From contig NC_087391.1 of assembly GCF_963675165.1 (NCBI RefSeq), forward strand, positions 1,011,001 to 1,075,000: a stretch of 64,000 nucleotides of DNA, in the 5' to 3' direction. The stretch's first letter is position 1; the number at the start of each line of letters is the position of its first letter. This DNA is from Halichondria panicea. Taxonomy: Eukaryota > Porifera > Demospongiae > Suberitida > Halichondriidae. Positions 11,509 through 22,844 of the stretch are shown here, piece after piece. A program made the translations under genes and the position numbers. Below the pieces are notes generated by a model. The model was not told the DNA's origin and ran no database searches. It saw nothing but the letters and a program-made list of their open reading frames with translations.

Positions 11509-13403
11509 CACAGCCAAAAATCCACGGGCCGTTTCATGCCTGTTACGGGCCCGTTACAGGTATAAATCCACGTGGTGTATTCAACTGTTTGGTTAGGTAC
11601 TGTTTAGCAGCCTGTGGATTTCAGCATGTAATCAGCCGTGGGACGGGCTGTAAGCAGCCTGAGCACGGCCTGTAAGCAGCCCTGTGTTCTCAGTTAGTTC
11701 CGGTTTGCTTTTATACAGTTAAAAGCTGAGTTTGGCATGAATAATTCAACGAAGTGTTAAAATTTTTAAGAAACAAACATAGCCAGACAGTTCGACAGTT
11801 TACAACACTAATAGGAATGTTTCTTCTAGTGCTTGTGCTGCTCGAGTGTGTCACTGTGTGTATAAAGAAGACACGTGAATAATGGTTGGAAAGAAAATAA
11901 TGTTTCTTACATTTATAAATTTTCTGTTTGACTGTTTGTACTACCAGCCATGTCCTCTGTCACACTGTGTGTATAAAGAAGACATGTGAATGTCGTTGCA
12001 AAGAAAATAATGTTTCTTACCAATATAATGTGTTGTTCGACTGTTCGTACTGTCCACAGACCAGCCATGTCCTCTGTCACTGTGTATATAGTGAATATCG
12101 TTGCAAAGAAAATAATGTTTCTTACCATTATACATTTTTTGTTTGACTGTTTGTACTGTCACAGACCAGCCATGTCCACAGCCAGTAACTTAACTAAAGC
12201 AAAACACAAACAAAGTTTTTATAATTATTATGAATGATTGCTTACCTGCCAAATTCTGATAGTTCCTAAAGTATAGGTGTGTCCACGATGCTGTAATTAG
12301 ACCAACCAATGTAAACGACAATAATTATTATTGTAAAATACCTTCTGGTCATGATGGGTTGAAATCATTGATGGCATGAGCATTCCAATTTATATATGTA
12401 CATCTGTATGTGTGCATCAGTACACGAGTTTAAAGTGAGTTAAATAATTATTAATTGGCTCACATTCTCAAGTAGTGTGACAAGGAACCTCAATCTCGAG
12501 CTCAATCAGTACAGTAATGATGACATAGACACAGGTACATCTGTGTGTGCATACGTACGTAAACGAGTTCGAGTAAGTGAGTCAATAATAGAACCTGAAT
12601 CTCGAGCTCGTAAAGTAATGATGACACAATATCATAGGTATACATTTTATATACCTCGTACTCACTTATATAGTAGTCGTTGTAGAGGTCCTTTTTAGAT
12701 GTGTATTCCTATACATAAGCAGCATATTGACCAACATTTTAAAAACCAGCTGAGCACTCACTTATATTAAACGTTGTAGAAGAAGTCAACAACCTGCGTC
12801 AGAGGCAACCAGATCTGCAATATGAAATAACTCCGTCAACATAATTATTTATACATTACCACATAAGCACACCTTGTAGCCTATAGAGCTAGACTCCTAG
12901 AGACAGTGAAAGAATAATTGCAGAGACATCTAGCAGCTGACAAATGGACAGAAGTGAGTATTAATTAGACCTACTATACTAGCTCCTTATTTAGACTCTA
13001 CTTACTTCCTCTCTCTCTCTTTTCTTGCTAGCTGGCCTTGGCAGTCAGCTCCATAAATAATATAATTACTCCATCCATCCTTTAAAGCTGCAACTGAACG
13101 AGAACATCAACTGAAGCACCTTTTCAGTCTCTTGGTGGATTTCGTAGCTAAGCAACTTTCTCTCTGCGCATGCGCATACACTGGTTGCACAGGCTGTAAG
13201 CAGGACGTGGGTGGTACAGGCTGAAACAGGCCTGTTATTTACGGTCCGTATTCAGGACAGGATGTACGTGCTGTAACAGGCCTGTGGTTCCAGGATGTAA
13301 GCGGGCCGTGGGCGATTACATCCGCATACAGGCCCGTATTCCGGCCTGTATTCAACTGATTTTCCCCACGGGCCTGAAACAGGCCTGTGGATTTTTGGCT
13401 GTG
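11509..13403. mobile_element. Nested TIR element, TA target site
   Basis: The ends are CACAGCCAAAAATCCACGGG on the left and, reversed, CACAGCCAAAAATCCACAGG on the right, flanked by TA on both sides (11507-11508 and 13404-13405). It is 1895 bp. The interior contains GC-rich degenerate repeats of GGCCTGT type near both ends, a tandem array at 11850-12180 and no recognisable transposase. It sits inside the foldback element, so it is a later insertion. Confidence 0.7.
11850..12180. repeat. Tandem repeat of about 110 bp, three copies
   Basis: Each unit carries CACTGTGTGTATAAAGAAGA, then GAAAATAATGTTTCTTAC, then GACTGTTTGTACT. Short frames on both strands read through the array only because of the repetition. 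Confidence 0.8.
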
Positions 13404-14019
13404 TAACCTCCGCGGTTACGGTTAGCCCGAGGCGCAAAGCCGAGGGAATCTAACCGTAACCAAGCATATTCTACAAGTGGGTGTGGTCTATCTAACTTGG
13501 ACTTCATTGCGCATGCGCGAGGCGTGGTTATAAAAAGCCAGGTTTGGTGCGTAGCAACAGAAATTGAATTTGTGCGAGCTGGACAAGCTGGAGAGCTGTG
13601 AGAGACACCAGTTGACAGAAAAAGACAAGAAGACGGCTTCAAAACAATGAAAAACTACAGTAAGACTTAGTAAAGCTTGTGAAACGCTTCCTGAAGATAC
13701 TGGAAAGAACAGACAAGTAAAAAGAATCTAGAACTATGCTAGAACCGACTGCAACACTACAAGAAGAAGAATGAAGCTCTGTGGTGGAGTAGAGGGGGGT
13801 ATAGAGCAGACTGGACCGGCATGGAACCTTAAAAAACTCAATAGAAAGTATCAAGCGACTGCTAAAGTGTTTTTAATGCTTCCTGGCCCCCCTTGCCCAT
13901 GCCCAACTGGAAAAAGCAAAGCAAGAATGGATATTGACTGAACAAACTATCGCATTCTGTGTTTTTTATAATGTTTTTGTCATCTTCTTGTCACTTTCAC
14001 TAAAAATTTCATTCCAACT

Positions 14020-14135
14020 TTTGAGAACTTCCTGCAAATTATTTGTCACTTCCTGTAGAATATGCGTCCATTTCCTGTAGAATATGTGTACACTTCCTGT
14101 AGAATATGTGCCCATTTCCTGTAGAATAAGTACCT
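14020..14135. repeat. 20-bp tandem repeat (CTTCCTGTAGAATATG)
   Basis: About four to five degenerate copies of CTTCCTGTAGAATATGTG, inside the right half of the foldback element. Confidence 0.75.
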
Positions 14136-14997
14136 TCTTGTAGATTATGCTTCCATGTAATCTACTGTTTTTAGCCAATCAGATTAATTACAGATGATGT
14201 AATGTAGTCTAATTGTGTCCTCCTTCAATATGCCGCTATAAATTTACAGTTGTCCTAGGGGCATGCGTGAAGAATGTCACGCTCCCACAATGTTAACGTC
14301 CTAACAACTTGCGTGCCACCACTCACGCATGATTGTACTATTTCTGTTGCTATATAGCCTCGAGTATAAAATACATTTCTGACGGTCTGGGATCAAAGCT
14401 GAATAAACACCCACACATTATGTAGTTAGTGGTTTGTTCTAATTGTATTCCAACCTTCCCTTTTTCATCCGAGCCCTTCCCTATAGATGAAAAAGGGAGT
14501 GGTTTCAAATATAATTATATGAGAGTGTCATTGTAAAACTAACAAAGCTTATCATTTGCCATGCAGCATTATTTGTATGTAGAACTTCTCATTTGTATGT
14601 AGAATTTTCATTCGTATGTAGAACTTCACCATGCAAATAAGAGTATCATTTGTATGTAGAAAATCACCATGAAAATAAGAGTGAGCGTGTCATTTGTATG
14701 TAGAACTTCACCATGCAAATAAGAGTATCATTTGTATGTAGAAAATCACCATGCAAATAAGAGAGAGCGTGTCATTTGTATGTAGAACTTTACCATGCAA
14801 ATAATTTTAGAAAGAACTGGAGGTTTTGGCACTGATCACCCCCCATAGATAGGGAACACCCCAAGGACATGTGTATGCAGCTGCTCCCCCTTTACAATCA
14901 ACCATGCGATGACATGTAAAAGAGGAGGATTCCCCATTTATTTATATTTATGAGACATAACGAAATCTGCTAATCTGCTGTCTCAAGTCTGCTATAA

Positions 14998-15563
14998 TGT
15001 GGCAACAGAACCGCCCCTACAGCCTCTGAGTGGAAAAACCTTCGCCTACAGATCAGCGATTGTTGGTGACGAGGCTCACCTTGACATCAAAGCACGTGGT
15101 TTCTGGAACCCAACACAAAACGCTTTCCTGAATGTGAGAGTATATTTCACCCAAATGCGCCATGCTATCGCTCCAAAGACACCGCCACCAAGCAACATGA
15201 GGCAGCCAAAAAAAGAGAATACAATCAAAGAGTTCAAAACGTAGAACATGGTGTGTTTACACCTCTCGTATTCTCAACTACAGGCAGTATGGGAAAGGAA
15301 GGAACAACGTTCTACAAAATACTAGCAGACATGCTATCAAGAAAACAAGAAAAACCATACTCTATTGTCATGGGATGGATAAGATGTCGGCTAAGTTTTG
15401 CCATCATTCGATCAGCAATTATGTGCATACGAGGAACCAGATCTGCTTTTGCTAAACCAATTTACGAAGGGAACCTGACCCTGGCAGCTGCCGAAGGTCT
15501 AGCCTCGAATCCAGGCCGATTAAAATTGGCGTGGCCTCGAGGCTACCGAAGGTCAGACCCCTA
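14998..15563 (+). mobile_element. C-terminal coding tail of a non-LTR retrotransposon
   Basis: Two adjacent frames (14999-15244, then 15253-15564 with a one-frame shift) contain SAIVGDEAHLDIKARGFWNP and, downstream, FTPLVFSTTGSMGKE, YSIVMGWIRCRLSFAIIRSA and RGTRSA. From memory this is the conserved tail found after the RT domain in many retrotransposon proteins of marine invertebrates and fish. The RT core is absent, so the copy is 5'-truncated, and it is frameshifted. Its poly(A) tail is 15859-15873. Confidence 0.7.
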
Positions 15564-15879
15564 GGGAAGAACTTTGAACTTTATGTGTACACATGTGTAT
15601 AAAATTTTAATTTAGATCTATATAACTATAACACCATAAATTATAACTATAACACCATAATTATTTTTCTTTCTTAATTTAAATGAAATGCTCAAGAAGT
15701 AGAATTGAACTAAGACATTTAATTATGTAATCTAGCTAGATTCTATACACTCAAGATCCCTAGCCTGGATTCTAGATTCTAATTTTTCCTGTCCTGATCT
15801 ACTAGATATACAAACACCCCATAATTATGGTTTTGAATGAGGAGATCATTTCCATATTAAAAAAAAAAAAAAATTGAGG

Positions 15880-15999
15880 CTGGTGAATAACAAGAGTCTA
15901 GCCAACATGGCCACCACCGTGAGCCAGATCTATGACCAGGAGAGGGACGAGGATGGATTCCTGTACATGGCCTATGCCTCTCACGAATTCTTTATCTGA
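15880..15999 (+). pseudogene. LC3/Atg8 last-exon fragment, upstream of NLR-B
   Basis: The 39 codons encode LVNNKSLANMATTVSQIYDQ then ERDEDGFLYMAYASHEFFI and a stop. The order LVNNKSL, IY, DEDGFLYM.YAS is the C-terminal half of MAP1LC3 proteins, closest in my memory to LC3C. LC3 ends ...YASQETFG, and the Gly is needed for lipidation; here the end is ASHEFFI, so the Gly is gone. The ubiquitin-like fold's N-terminal half is not nearby. It recurs in two other units, so it was copied with the array. Confidence 0.75.
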
Positions 16000-16261
16000 A
16001 CAGTTATAGTTATTAGCATTGTCGGCTGATTTTAGGACAGCTTCACACAAAGATGTTATTTTGCTCACTCTTTGTTACCTTATCACGTTTGACTCTGATA
16101 AGTAATACTGAAGTATGCACTTCTTGTGTAGCTGTTATGACTGTGTTGTGCCAATAGATCACCTCATAAAAAAAAGCGTGTTGATTTCAAAATTTACACA
16201 AATTAATAGTGTCCAACCACAAAATGTATATGGGCTGTACAATTCATGTACTGTACATGTA
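16000..16261. other. Unit spacer, no gene seen
   Basis: Nearly identical to 31610-31880, between the LC3-like exon and the NLR promoter. No coding signal. Confidence 0.6.
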
Positions 16262-17786
16262 CCAGTCAAATGGCCAAGGCACCGGAAGTCCATGTAAATG
16301 CCTAACGGTTAATTTAATATGCATTTCCAATACATGTTAGAGAGTAAACAAAAACGAGGGCTTGAGTTTGAGGCCAGTTTAGTTAGTCATATGGTAGGAA
16401 ATAGCACTACAAACTGGAAGGGCATCACCTCAGCTACAGGTGGATATCAAGTTTGTGGATTTTAATCATGCTTGAGCTTGGCAACAAGCCAGTATGTGGA
16501 TCAAGTGTCTTTTGGGTGTCTTTACTTCTGCTTCTGCATTATCAGTTCCCCACCAGTTCACAACTTTGCAGTTGGTTATCTTGTACAGGTAGGTCTATTC
16601 TATGTTGTGAATGATTATCTAGTTGTTCTCACCGTTTCTGTGGGTTTTATGCAGCTTGAAAATTTCATGGTTTGTCAAGCTGTACAGTGTGTAGCAAGAT
16701 GGAATAAAAAACAGTTTGTGTCCCAGTTTTAAATTAGGTCTGTCAGGTCTATAGCTAAGTTGTTAATGTGCTTTATATAATGAGAAAATCAGGCTTATAG
16801 GCATGCAAACAGTACAAGGTACCACACAATCATCTGGGTGAGTGGGCGTACAGTAATCAATGCTTGTACATGTGTTTAGTGTTTAGGTCATAATTCTGGC
16901 GCTCTAAACACAGGACGTTTTTGCTGTAGTTTACAGAGCAACTCACAGTCATGTTTTACATTATTTTCATGCAGGGAAAAATTGTAACTTTAACAGTAAA
17001 ATCTGGCTGTGTATTGAAAGACACTCAGCGGCCAGTACCAGGATTTGAGGTGGGAGTACTCGGAGGCATATGAAGAATGGGGGGGGAGACTAAAGACTGG
17101 AGAACACTACTCAGGGGACAATTCTGATCTATTCAATAGATATCCCTTTTACAGAAGGTCTTTTCTGCATAGAGCATTTGATTCGTCTGGATTGTGGACA
17201 GTGGATGTCACATGCTCTTTTTTGAGTGAAAACGTCTCTTAACAGAACTCATTTTGATTCCCCTGTGTATTTTAACTTCCCCATTGTATTAGGTTTTGTT
17301 GTTTGTACATGATGTAGATCTATGTGCGTTGTTACAAAGCTGGACAACATTTCAATTCATGTGGTTAGTGTGTAAAATCATGCCCAACTTTTGTATGCTC
17401 TACCGGAATGATTATACAGTAGAACAGCTTAAATTTTGAAATACAATGGTATTAACCTGTAAACAAGCGATATACCACGTTTGGAGTTGGTATGGGGTGG
17501 GGAACTGATTTTGCATCAGCTAATGTACAGGTAAGTCAAAACCCCCCCAAAAAAAGCTTCTGCTACTAAGCAAGGCTCTGTGTTGAACTTGTGATATAGA
17601 TATTGTTATGAAGAGGATGCAATAAGAATAAAGAATATAAAATTATATATTTAGTACCTTCAAGGAATAAAATGTTACACTATGCTAAAGTTTGTACAAA
17701 AATTGAGCTTGAAACCGCATATCCAAATGACAACAGGAAGTACTTCCGGTCTGAGAAATAAATTTCTGCCTTGGCCATTCGACTGG
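16262..17786. mobile_element. 1.5-kb TIR element inserted upstream of NLR-B (TA target)
   Basis: Inverted termini CCAGTCAAATGGCCAAGGCA (left) and CCAGTCGAATGGCCAAGGCA (right, reversed) are flanked by TA at 16260-16261 and 17787-17788. The parallel unit is uninterrupted at TGTACCCTTATTAATT (31879 on) and gives the empty site. Short frames inside (for example 16472-16732) show no transposase motif I recognise, so it is probably non-autonomous. TA targets suit Tc1/mariner-type elements, but that is inference. Confidence 0.85.
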
Positions 17787-17830
17787 TACCCTTATTAATT
17801 AACATCAACATCCGGTAGTAAAACTTAGTG

Positions 17831-17838
17831 TGACGTCA
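17831..17838. promoter_or_regulatory. CRE palindrome TGACGTCA upstream of NLR-B
   Basis: A perfect 8-bp cAMP-response-element palindrome in the block AACTTAGTGTGACGTCATAG, 71 bp before the NLR-B start codon. The same block precedes NLR-C and NLR-D. This is the consensus for CREB/ATF-type bZIP factors; use in this animal is inferred. Confidence 0.6.
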
Positions 17839-17909
17839 TAGTCAGATTTAGGCTTGCTGAGCTGAGCTGATTCATGAGACTGTGCTTGATGCTAGTGCAG
17901 TGCTGAGCA

Positions 17910-20900
17910 ATGGATGATATTTCAACCTGGAGAGCTCGAATTGGTCTCTATTGTATCAGGCTGCGCAGTAGAGGCCTGAAGAATAGGTCACCCAGGTCTT
18001 CTAGATCTGCTCCAAGAGGAGGGCTTTATAGTGATGGAACTGGAACACTTATTGTGGTGCTGGGCTTGTTGCACATTGCAGTGATCTTATTATCATTGTT
18101 AATATTGTCTGGAGATGTTGAATTGAACCCTGGTCCTGGTAATACACCAGATAAAGAAACAGGTAGGCTATAATTATAGGCATTAGTACTAATTTGTTCC
18201 TACAAGTCATTAACTATCATGCCTCGTGAAGGAATTATCGTATTCAACATAAAATTTTATGTTTTGGTCAATTATAATGCTACGAAAATGTAACGCGATT
18301 CATCTTATTTCCTCGATTAAACGGCGCGATTTCAATGGGGATTGTACAGGCCTCAAATAAAGGCCAATATTGTGCGGTACAAATTATTTTATGCATAATT
18401 ATGGTATAGGTATACAGTATTAGTTATGCATACATTTCTAGCACTACGCTTAATACAGGTAAAGGAATTGTTTTAAGTCTCACAAACTTGAAAGACGTCA
18501 TCAATCAGTTGTGGGATGCTCGTACTGAATGGTTCCAGATGGGAGTTAATCTTGGGCTGAAACCAGTGGATCTGAAAGCCATTGAAATGAAGCATCGAGC
18601 TAGTCCTGACTTGAGTTTTCAAGATATGTTAGAAGTTTGGTTAAAGAGTATCGAAAATCCAACTACGTGGAAAGACCTTTCAAATGCTTTACATGCTGTT
18701 GGAATGGTTAGAATGGCTACCGAGATCGAGAGAAAATACAATATCATTCCCTTGAAAGAAATAGGTGAGTTGATTTATAGACACGAGTCATACTTAAACA
18801 TAATTATAATAGGTCCCATAGTCGAAGATCATGTAGAACATCTAATAAGCTCAGTGCGAGAGATATTTCATTTGCCAATGGACGACTGGTTTGAAGTTGG
18901 GCTGAAACTTCAGCTTAGTGAGGAGACTCTTAAGCAGATTGAGAGAGACTATTCCCAACATGAAAGGAGGAAAACAGACATGCTATCAAGATGGTTTCAG
19001 TCCCACCCAGATGCATCATACGAAGAGCTGATAAAAGCTCTTGCTTCAACTGGTAACAAGTCTGTGGCTGAGGAACTTTGTTCCAAACAAGGTAAAACTC
19101 TGTTGGATGTAGTACACCTGATGGCAGATGGTGCATGGAAGAATACCAATTGTACTTGCAAAAGTGTGTGTAGTAAATTGATTATGTGATCATTATACTT
19201 ATTAGGTATTCTAGCAGAATTGGCAAAATGTGAATTTATTTCAAGTTGTGTAAAGGAGTACGCTAGATACCTTAAAGAAATGTACTTGAGTGAGCCTATT
19301 ATGCAAGAAGATCCATGGCCGCCTCCTCCAAGTGAGAAATTCACTAAACTTACTCTTATTATTAAAGACCAAAAATGGAAACGATAGCAATGAGCAAATA
19401 GATTTGGAAAATATTTTCAAAGGCTTGGAGAAACCTTTTAAGATACTCATAGATGGAGATCCTGGCTCAGGAAAGTCAACTCTGTGTAGGAAGATTGTTC
19501 ATAACTGGTCTAAAGAGCAAACGGCTCAAGATTTTAACTTAACTGTTCTCATCCCTTTAAGAGATCCAGAGATAGTTAACTCAAATAGAATCGACGATCT
19601 CTTCTACCACGATGATTCTGATCTTCAAATGAAAGTAGTGGAGCATGTTAGGAAAAATCAAGGTGCTAATGTTCTCCTCATATTTGATGGCTATGATGAG
19701 CTTTCTCACAAACAAAGAACGAAACACTCACCATTTTTACAAATTTTGCAAGGAAAAAAACTAGCGAAATGCTCTGTACTTGTAACTTCCCGCCCTTATG
19801 CCTCACAAAAAATAGAGAGCTTGCATACTTTAAGTATACACGTTAAATTATTAGGGTTTAGTGAAAATGACATCATGAGCTGTATTTCTTCATCGATACA
19901 TGGCGAAGAAGGAAATAAACTGCAGAATCTGTTATGTTTTGAAAAGCTTGAGCTACTAAAAGTTTGTGAGAACCCTTTAATTTGTGCCATCATCATTTTT
20001 GTGTATAAACAAGAGAAGTATGACTTACCACTAACCCTCACCGGAACTTACGAACATTTTATTTCAAATGTTCTCACCAGGGAAGCAGACATACAAGGCA
20101 TCGAATGTAAATCAATGCTCGAACCAGACCTTTTAAATGTGTGCAAGCTTGCATATGAGAATAGTTTTAATGACAGAGTTGTACTTGAGGATGAAGAAGT
20201 CAGAAAACTCATTGGTCAAAATTTTAAATCACTAGGACTACTCACCGCATCTAAAGGCTTCATGAGTCGTGGCCGAAAACTGAATTATGCTTTCACTCAC
20301 CTGACGGTACAAGAATATCTAGCTGCTAAATGGATTTACGAAACACTGTCCCCCTTGGACGCTAGTAATTTCTTAGCTTGTAATGTGATGGATGATCGCC
20401 TTAGGTACACACTGCTTTTCCTAGCTGGTCAATCCAAACTACATCATCATTGTTATGAACATGTCATTTGTGACAAACAGTTAGATTTGTGCATGTTCGA
20501 GGAAACAACAGATCATAAGGCATTTGTAACAAAAATAATGTTGATATATGAAGCTCAGAATACTGTGTTATGCCCTCTTTTATCATCATTGATTAAAGGG
20601 CGAGTACTAAAGATAATGGCATCTGGACTTAATGAGAAGTTATCCGCTTCTTTAGCTTTCTTCATTGACAAGAGTTGTTGTACGTGGGAGGTCATTAATC
20701 TGACGCTCATTCATTCAAATTTTGTCCAGTTCGTGAGGAATTTTAAAAGCACTAACGAGTTGACATCTGTAAAAAGCCTTGTTCTAAATCACCAACCCAT
20801 TCTCACGGACTATGGCTACTGTACTATTAATCACATAAATATATTGCTATGCCAACATGCGTTCTGTAATGTAAACAGCTTGTCAGTTACCAGTCCAGTT

Positions 20901-22373
20901 GATGAAAATGAATGTGCAGACCAGCTGGATGTTCGGGACAAAAAAATGTTAGCAACGGTATTAAGAATTCTAATAATGATGGGGAAAATACAACATTTAT
21001 CTCTACAAGGAGTAGTTGGTGCTACCTATCGTTTACTACAGCTTCAGGATTTAATCGCTGATAACATGAATTGTCTTGAGTCTCTGGATATTAAGTCATC
21101 TGAGCACCGCCTAGAAATATTTGTGGCATTGGGCTTTGCAGCACGTGAACGTTTGCAATTAATGAAAAGTATGTCATTGCAAGTAGATCTACGTCTCCCA
21201 GCTGAAATAGAACATGAAGTTGACACAGTATTAAGATTTACTGTCACAGAAACCTTTTTTAACCTTGAATCTCTCATTTTAAGATCATGTTTTAATACAA
21301 AGGGTCCCTTGGATTTTAGTTCCAGCCCAACATTATCTCAATTGTTATATGGGATCGCTATGAATCGTACTTTACAGAGGGTAACCCTAGGAGATATGGA
21401 TATTGATCCAGAAGGTGTGTCTTACATTCTTCAAAACAACCACACATTACACACATTTAATCTCGTCTTTGTTGAGCTGACCAAAGAACTGATTTCCTCA
21501 CTAAGCTGTGGATTAAAGAAAAATAAAAGCTTAAGAAATCTTTGTATTATAGATTCTCAAAATCAAACTGTTGGATCAACCGTTGCTGCATTTATGGCTG
21601 CATTTTCCGCTGCATCATCACACATTAACAATGACTCAGATTGGGACTCAGATTCAGAAATGGATATCGAAGCAAAACTCAAAAATCCCTATCATCTTCT
21701 TCTGGATTCAATTGTTACCAGTAGATTGCAGTCAGTAATACTAGATTTTGAACCCGGAAAGTTCTCCTTTAATTCTGCTAAATTCTTTAAGCATTTAATC
21801 CGAATGCTCATCAAGGACAAAACTATAACACAATTCACTCTAAATGACTCGTGCTACTCTGAAGAACATCTAGCTGAAATTGCTCGAGCTCTTGTGATAA
21901 ATGGGGGAAAAAATGAAATTGATTTCACACTTGGGAATAGTCTAACGCCGTCTATTTATTCCAGAAGTTCTCTTTCACCAATCATATCAGCAATGACTGA
22001 AAATAGACGTGTTGGGGATGATAAAATCCCTATAGTACAAGACCAAGAGTTGCTAATTCAACAAAAAGTGGACGACTTTAAGGAAATTATGTTGAAAAAC
22101 ATGCTAAAGACACTTGTGTTTATTTTGGCCATACGTAAACAAAAACAAGATAGAATTTTAGAACAAATAAGCATTAGTTTGTTAACGTATTCTATTCTGA
22201 AAGTTCTTCATAAACGCATCCACAGACAAACGGTATTCCTCGACATGTGGAAAGAAACGAGGATGCTAAGAAGTCTGCTGAACACTCTCTCATTCATTCT
22301 AATGCTGTGTAAACAGAGACAACAAGTATTCCTTGATACCCTTAGATACCATGCCATGTACATTCCAGAATAG
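17910..22373 (+). pseudogene. NLR-B: 2A-Death-Death-NACHT-LRR gene with one frameshift
   Basis: Exons: 17910-18162, 18459-18764, 18813-19091 and 19206-22373, all joined in phase 1. Exon 1 encodes MDDISTWRARIGLYCIRLRS, an Arg-rich stretch, the hydrophobic segment IVVLGLLHIAVILLSLLIL and the 2A motif. Exons 2 and 3 encode two Death domains (WFQMGVNLGL, then WFEVGLKLQL). Exon 4 has Walker A GDPGSGKST, Walker B LLIFDGYDEL, degenerate LRRs and the helical tail. Near 19360 this copy has CTTATTATTAAAG where C and D have CTTATTTTAAAG. The extra base puts a TAG in frame within about 10 codons, just before NACHT, while the next frame stays open to 22373. Summed exon length is one more than a multiple of three. 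It is either a recent null allele or an assembly or read error. Intron 2 (48 bp) has no in-frame stop, so its retention would add 16 residues. Confidence 0.85.
18111..18137 (+). other. 2A-like ribosome-skipping motif GDVELNPGP, NLR-B
   Basis: The codons give LSGDVELNPGP directly after the hydrophobic segment. This fits the 2A consensus D-(V/I)-E-x-N-P-G-P, at which the ribosome omits the Gly-Pro bond. The break would fall after residue 75, releasing the leader. Similar motifs near the N-terminus of NLR proteins have been described in sea urchin and in a sponge (from memory). Confidence 0.85.
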
Positions 22374-22416
22374 ATCATTAAAAATTGTATTCTAAACAAC
22401 ACTGTTGAATGTATAA

Positions 22417-22535
22417 TTAGTTTGTCTTTGGAGGTGTGTCCGGCTGGTTGTCAGGGTGTGACTTGTGATAGGCCTCCAGTGATGGTCGGGTACACACTCA
22501 TCTCAACTTTGAACCTAGGAGGGGGTGAATTGATG
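22417..22535 (-). pseudogene. GSTZ1-B, last exon piece
   Basis: This is the last exon of a GSTZ1 copy, convergent with NLR-B. A deletion of about 26 bp (within the stretch encoding RVCSALETLE in the intact gene) breaks the frame. The rest of this copy lies beyond the 7-kb insertion, at 29779-30840. Confidence 0.8.
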
Positions 22536-22844
22536 TTGGATGTTGGCTGTTAAGCAAACAAAGAACTATAGCCATGCATAATTTAGAACCAAGGGAGTAG
22601 ATCTATGCACTTTCTGTTTATATACCCTTGACAGAATGTACTGTATACTTATTATTGTTATGGCATAAACTTTCATCCATGTCCAAAGACGCCAAGACAT
22701 GTCCATGTAATCCTAAGTTGCCCATGAGTATGTACAATTATAGTATTATCCCAGGATGTCCCAGCACCATGCAACACAGCCCAGGATCAACCATAAGGAT
22801 CAACCATAAGGATCAACCCGGGGTGACCAGGCGTATAGCTATAT

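Larger units (their letters stand above)
10785..14850. mobile_element. Large foldback element with repeated subterminal motifs
   Basis: The outer arms begin TATGGGAGGTGACCAGTGCC on the left and, reversed, TATGGGGGGTGATCAGTGCC on the right. Both continue through AAAACCTCCAG into several copies of a unit containing TCTACATACAAATGA and TTGCATGGTGAAGT (left about 10840-10930, right about 14560-14800). Inner arms (11470-11500 and 13467-13500, GACTACACCTAAGAG type) and a hairpin (11325-11460) are also present. No transposase frame is seen. Confidence 0.65.
10760..15871. mobile_element. Composite insertion splitting the LC3-like region
   Basis: In the parallel unit the sequence GAATTGAGGCTAGTGAATAAC (31481 on) is continuous. 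Here it breaks after AATTGA (10754-10759) and resumes after a second AATTGA (15872-15877) that is preceded by a run of 15 A residues (15859-15873). A poly(A) tail next to a short target duplication indicates insertion of a non-LTR retrotransposon reading left to right. Most of its length is occupied by a nested foldback element (about 10785-14850). Confidence 0.7.

Noticed and set aside
16472-16732. 86-codon frame inside the 1.5-kb TIR element as a transposase
   Set aside because: No DDE/D motif or similarity; too short, and likely chance in a non-autonomous element.
18111-18137. 2A motif as a sign of an integrated virus
   Set aside because: The motif is within a spliced host-type exon joined in phase to Death and NACHT exons, and no viral gene is nearby.
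18930-19344. Minus-strand frames of 68-115 codons across NLR exons, repeated in every copy
   Set aside because: Shadows of the conserved plus-strand NLR exons; third-position pattern and domain content support only the plus strand.
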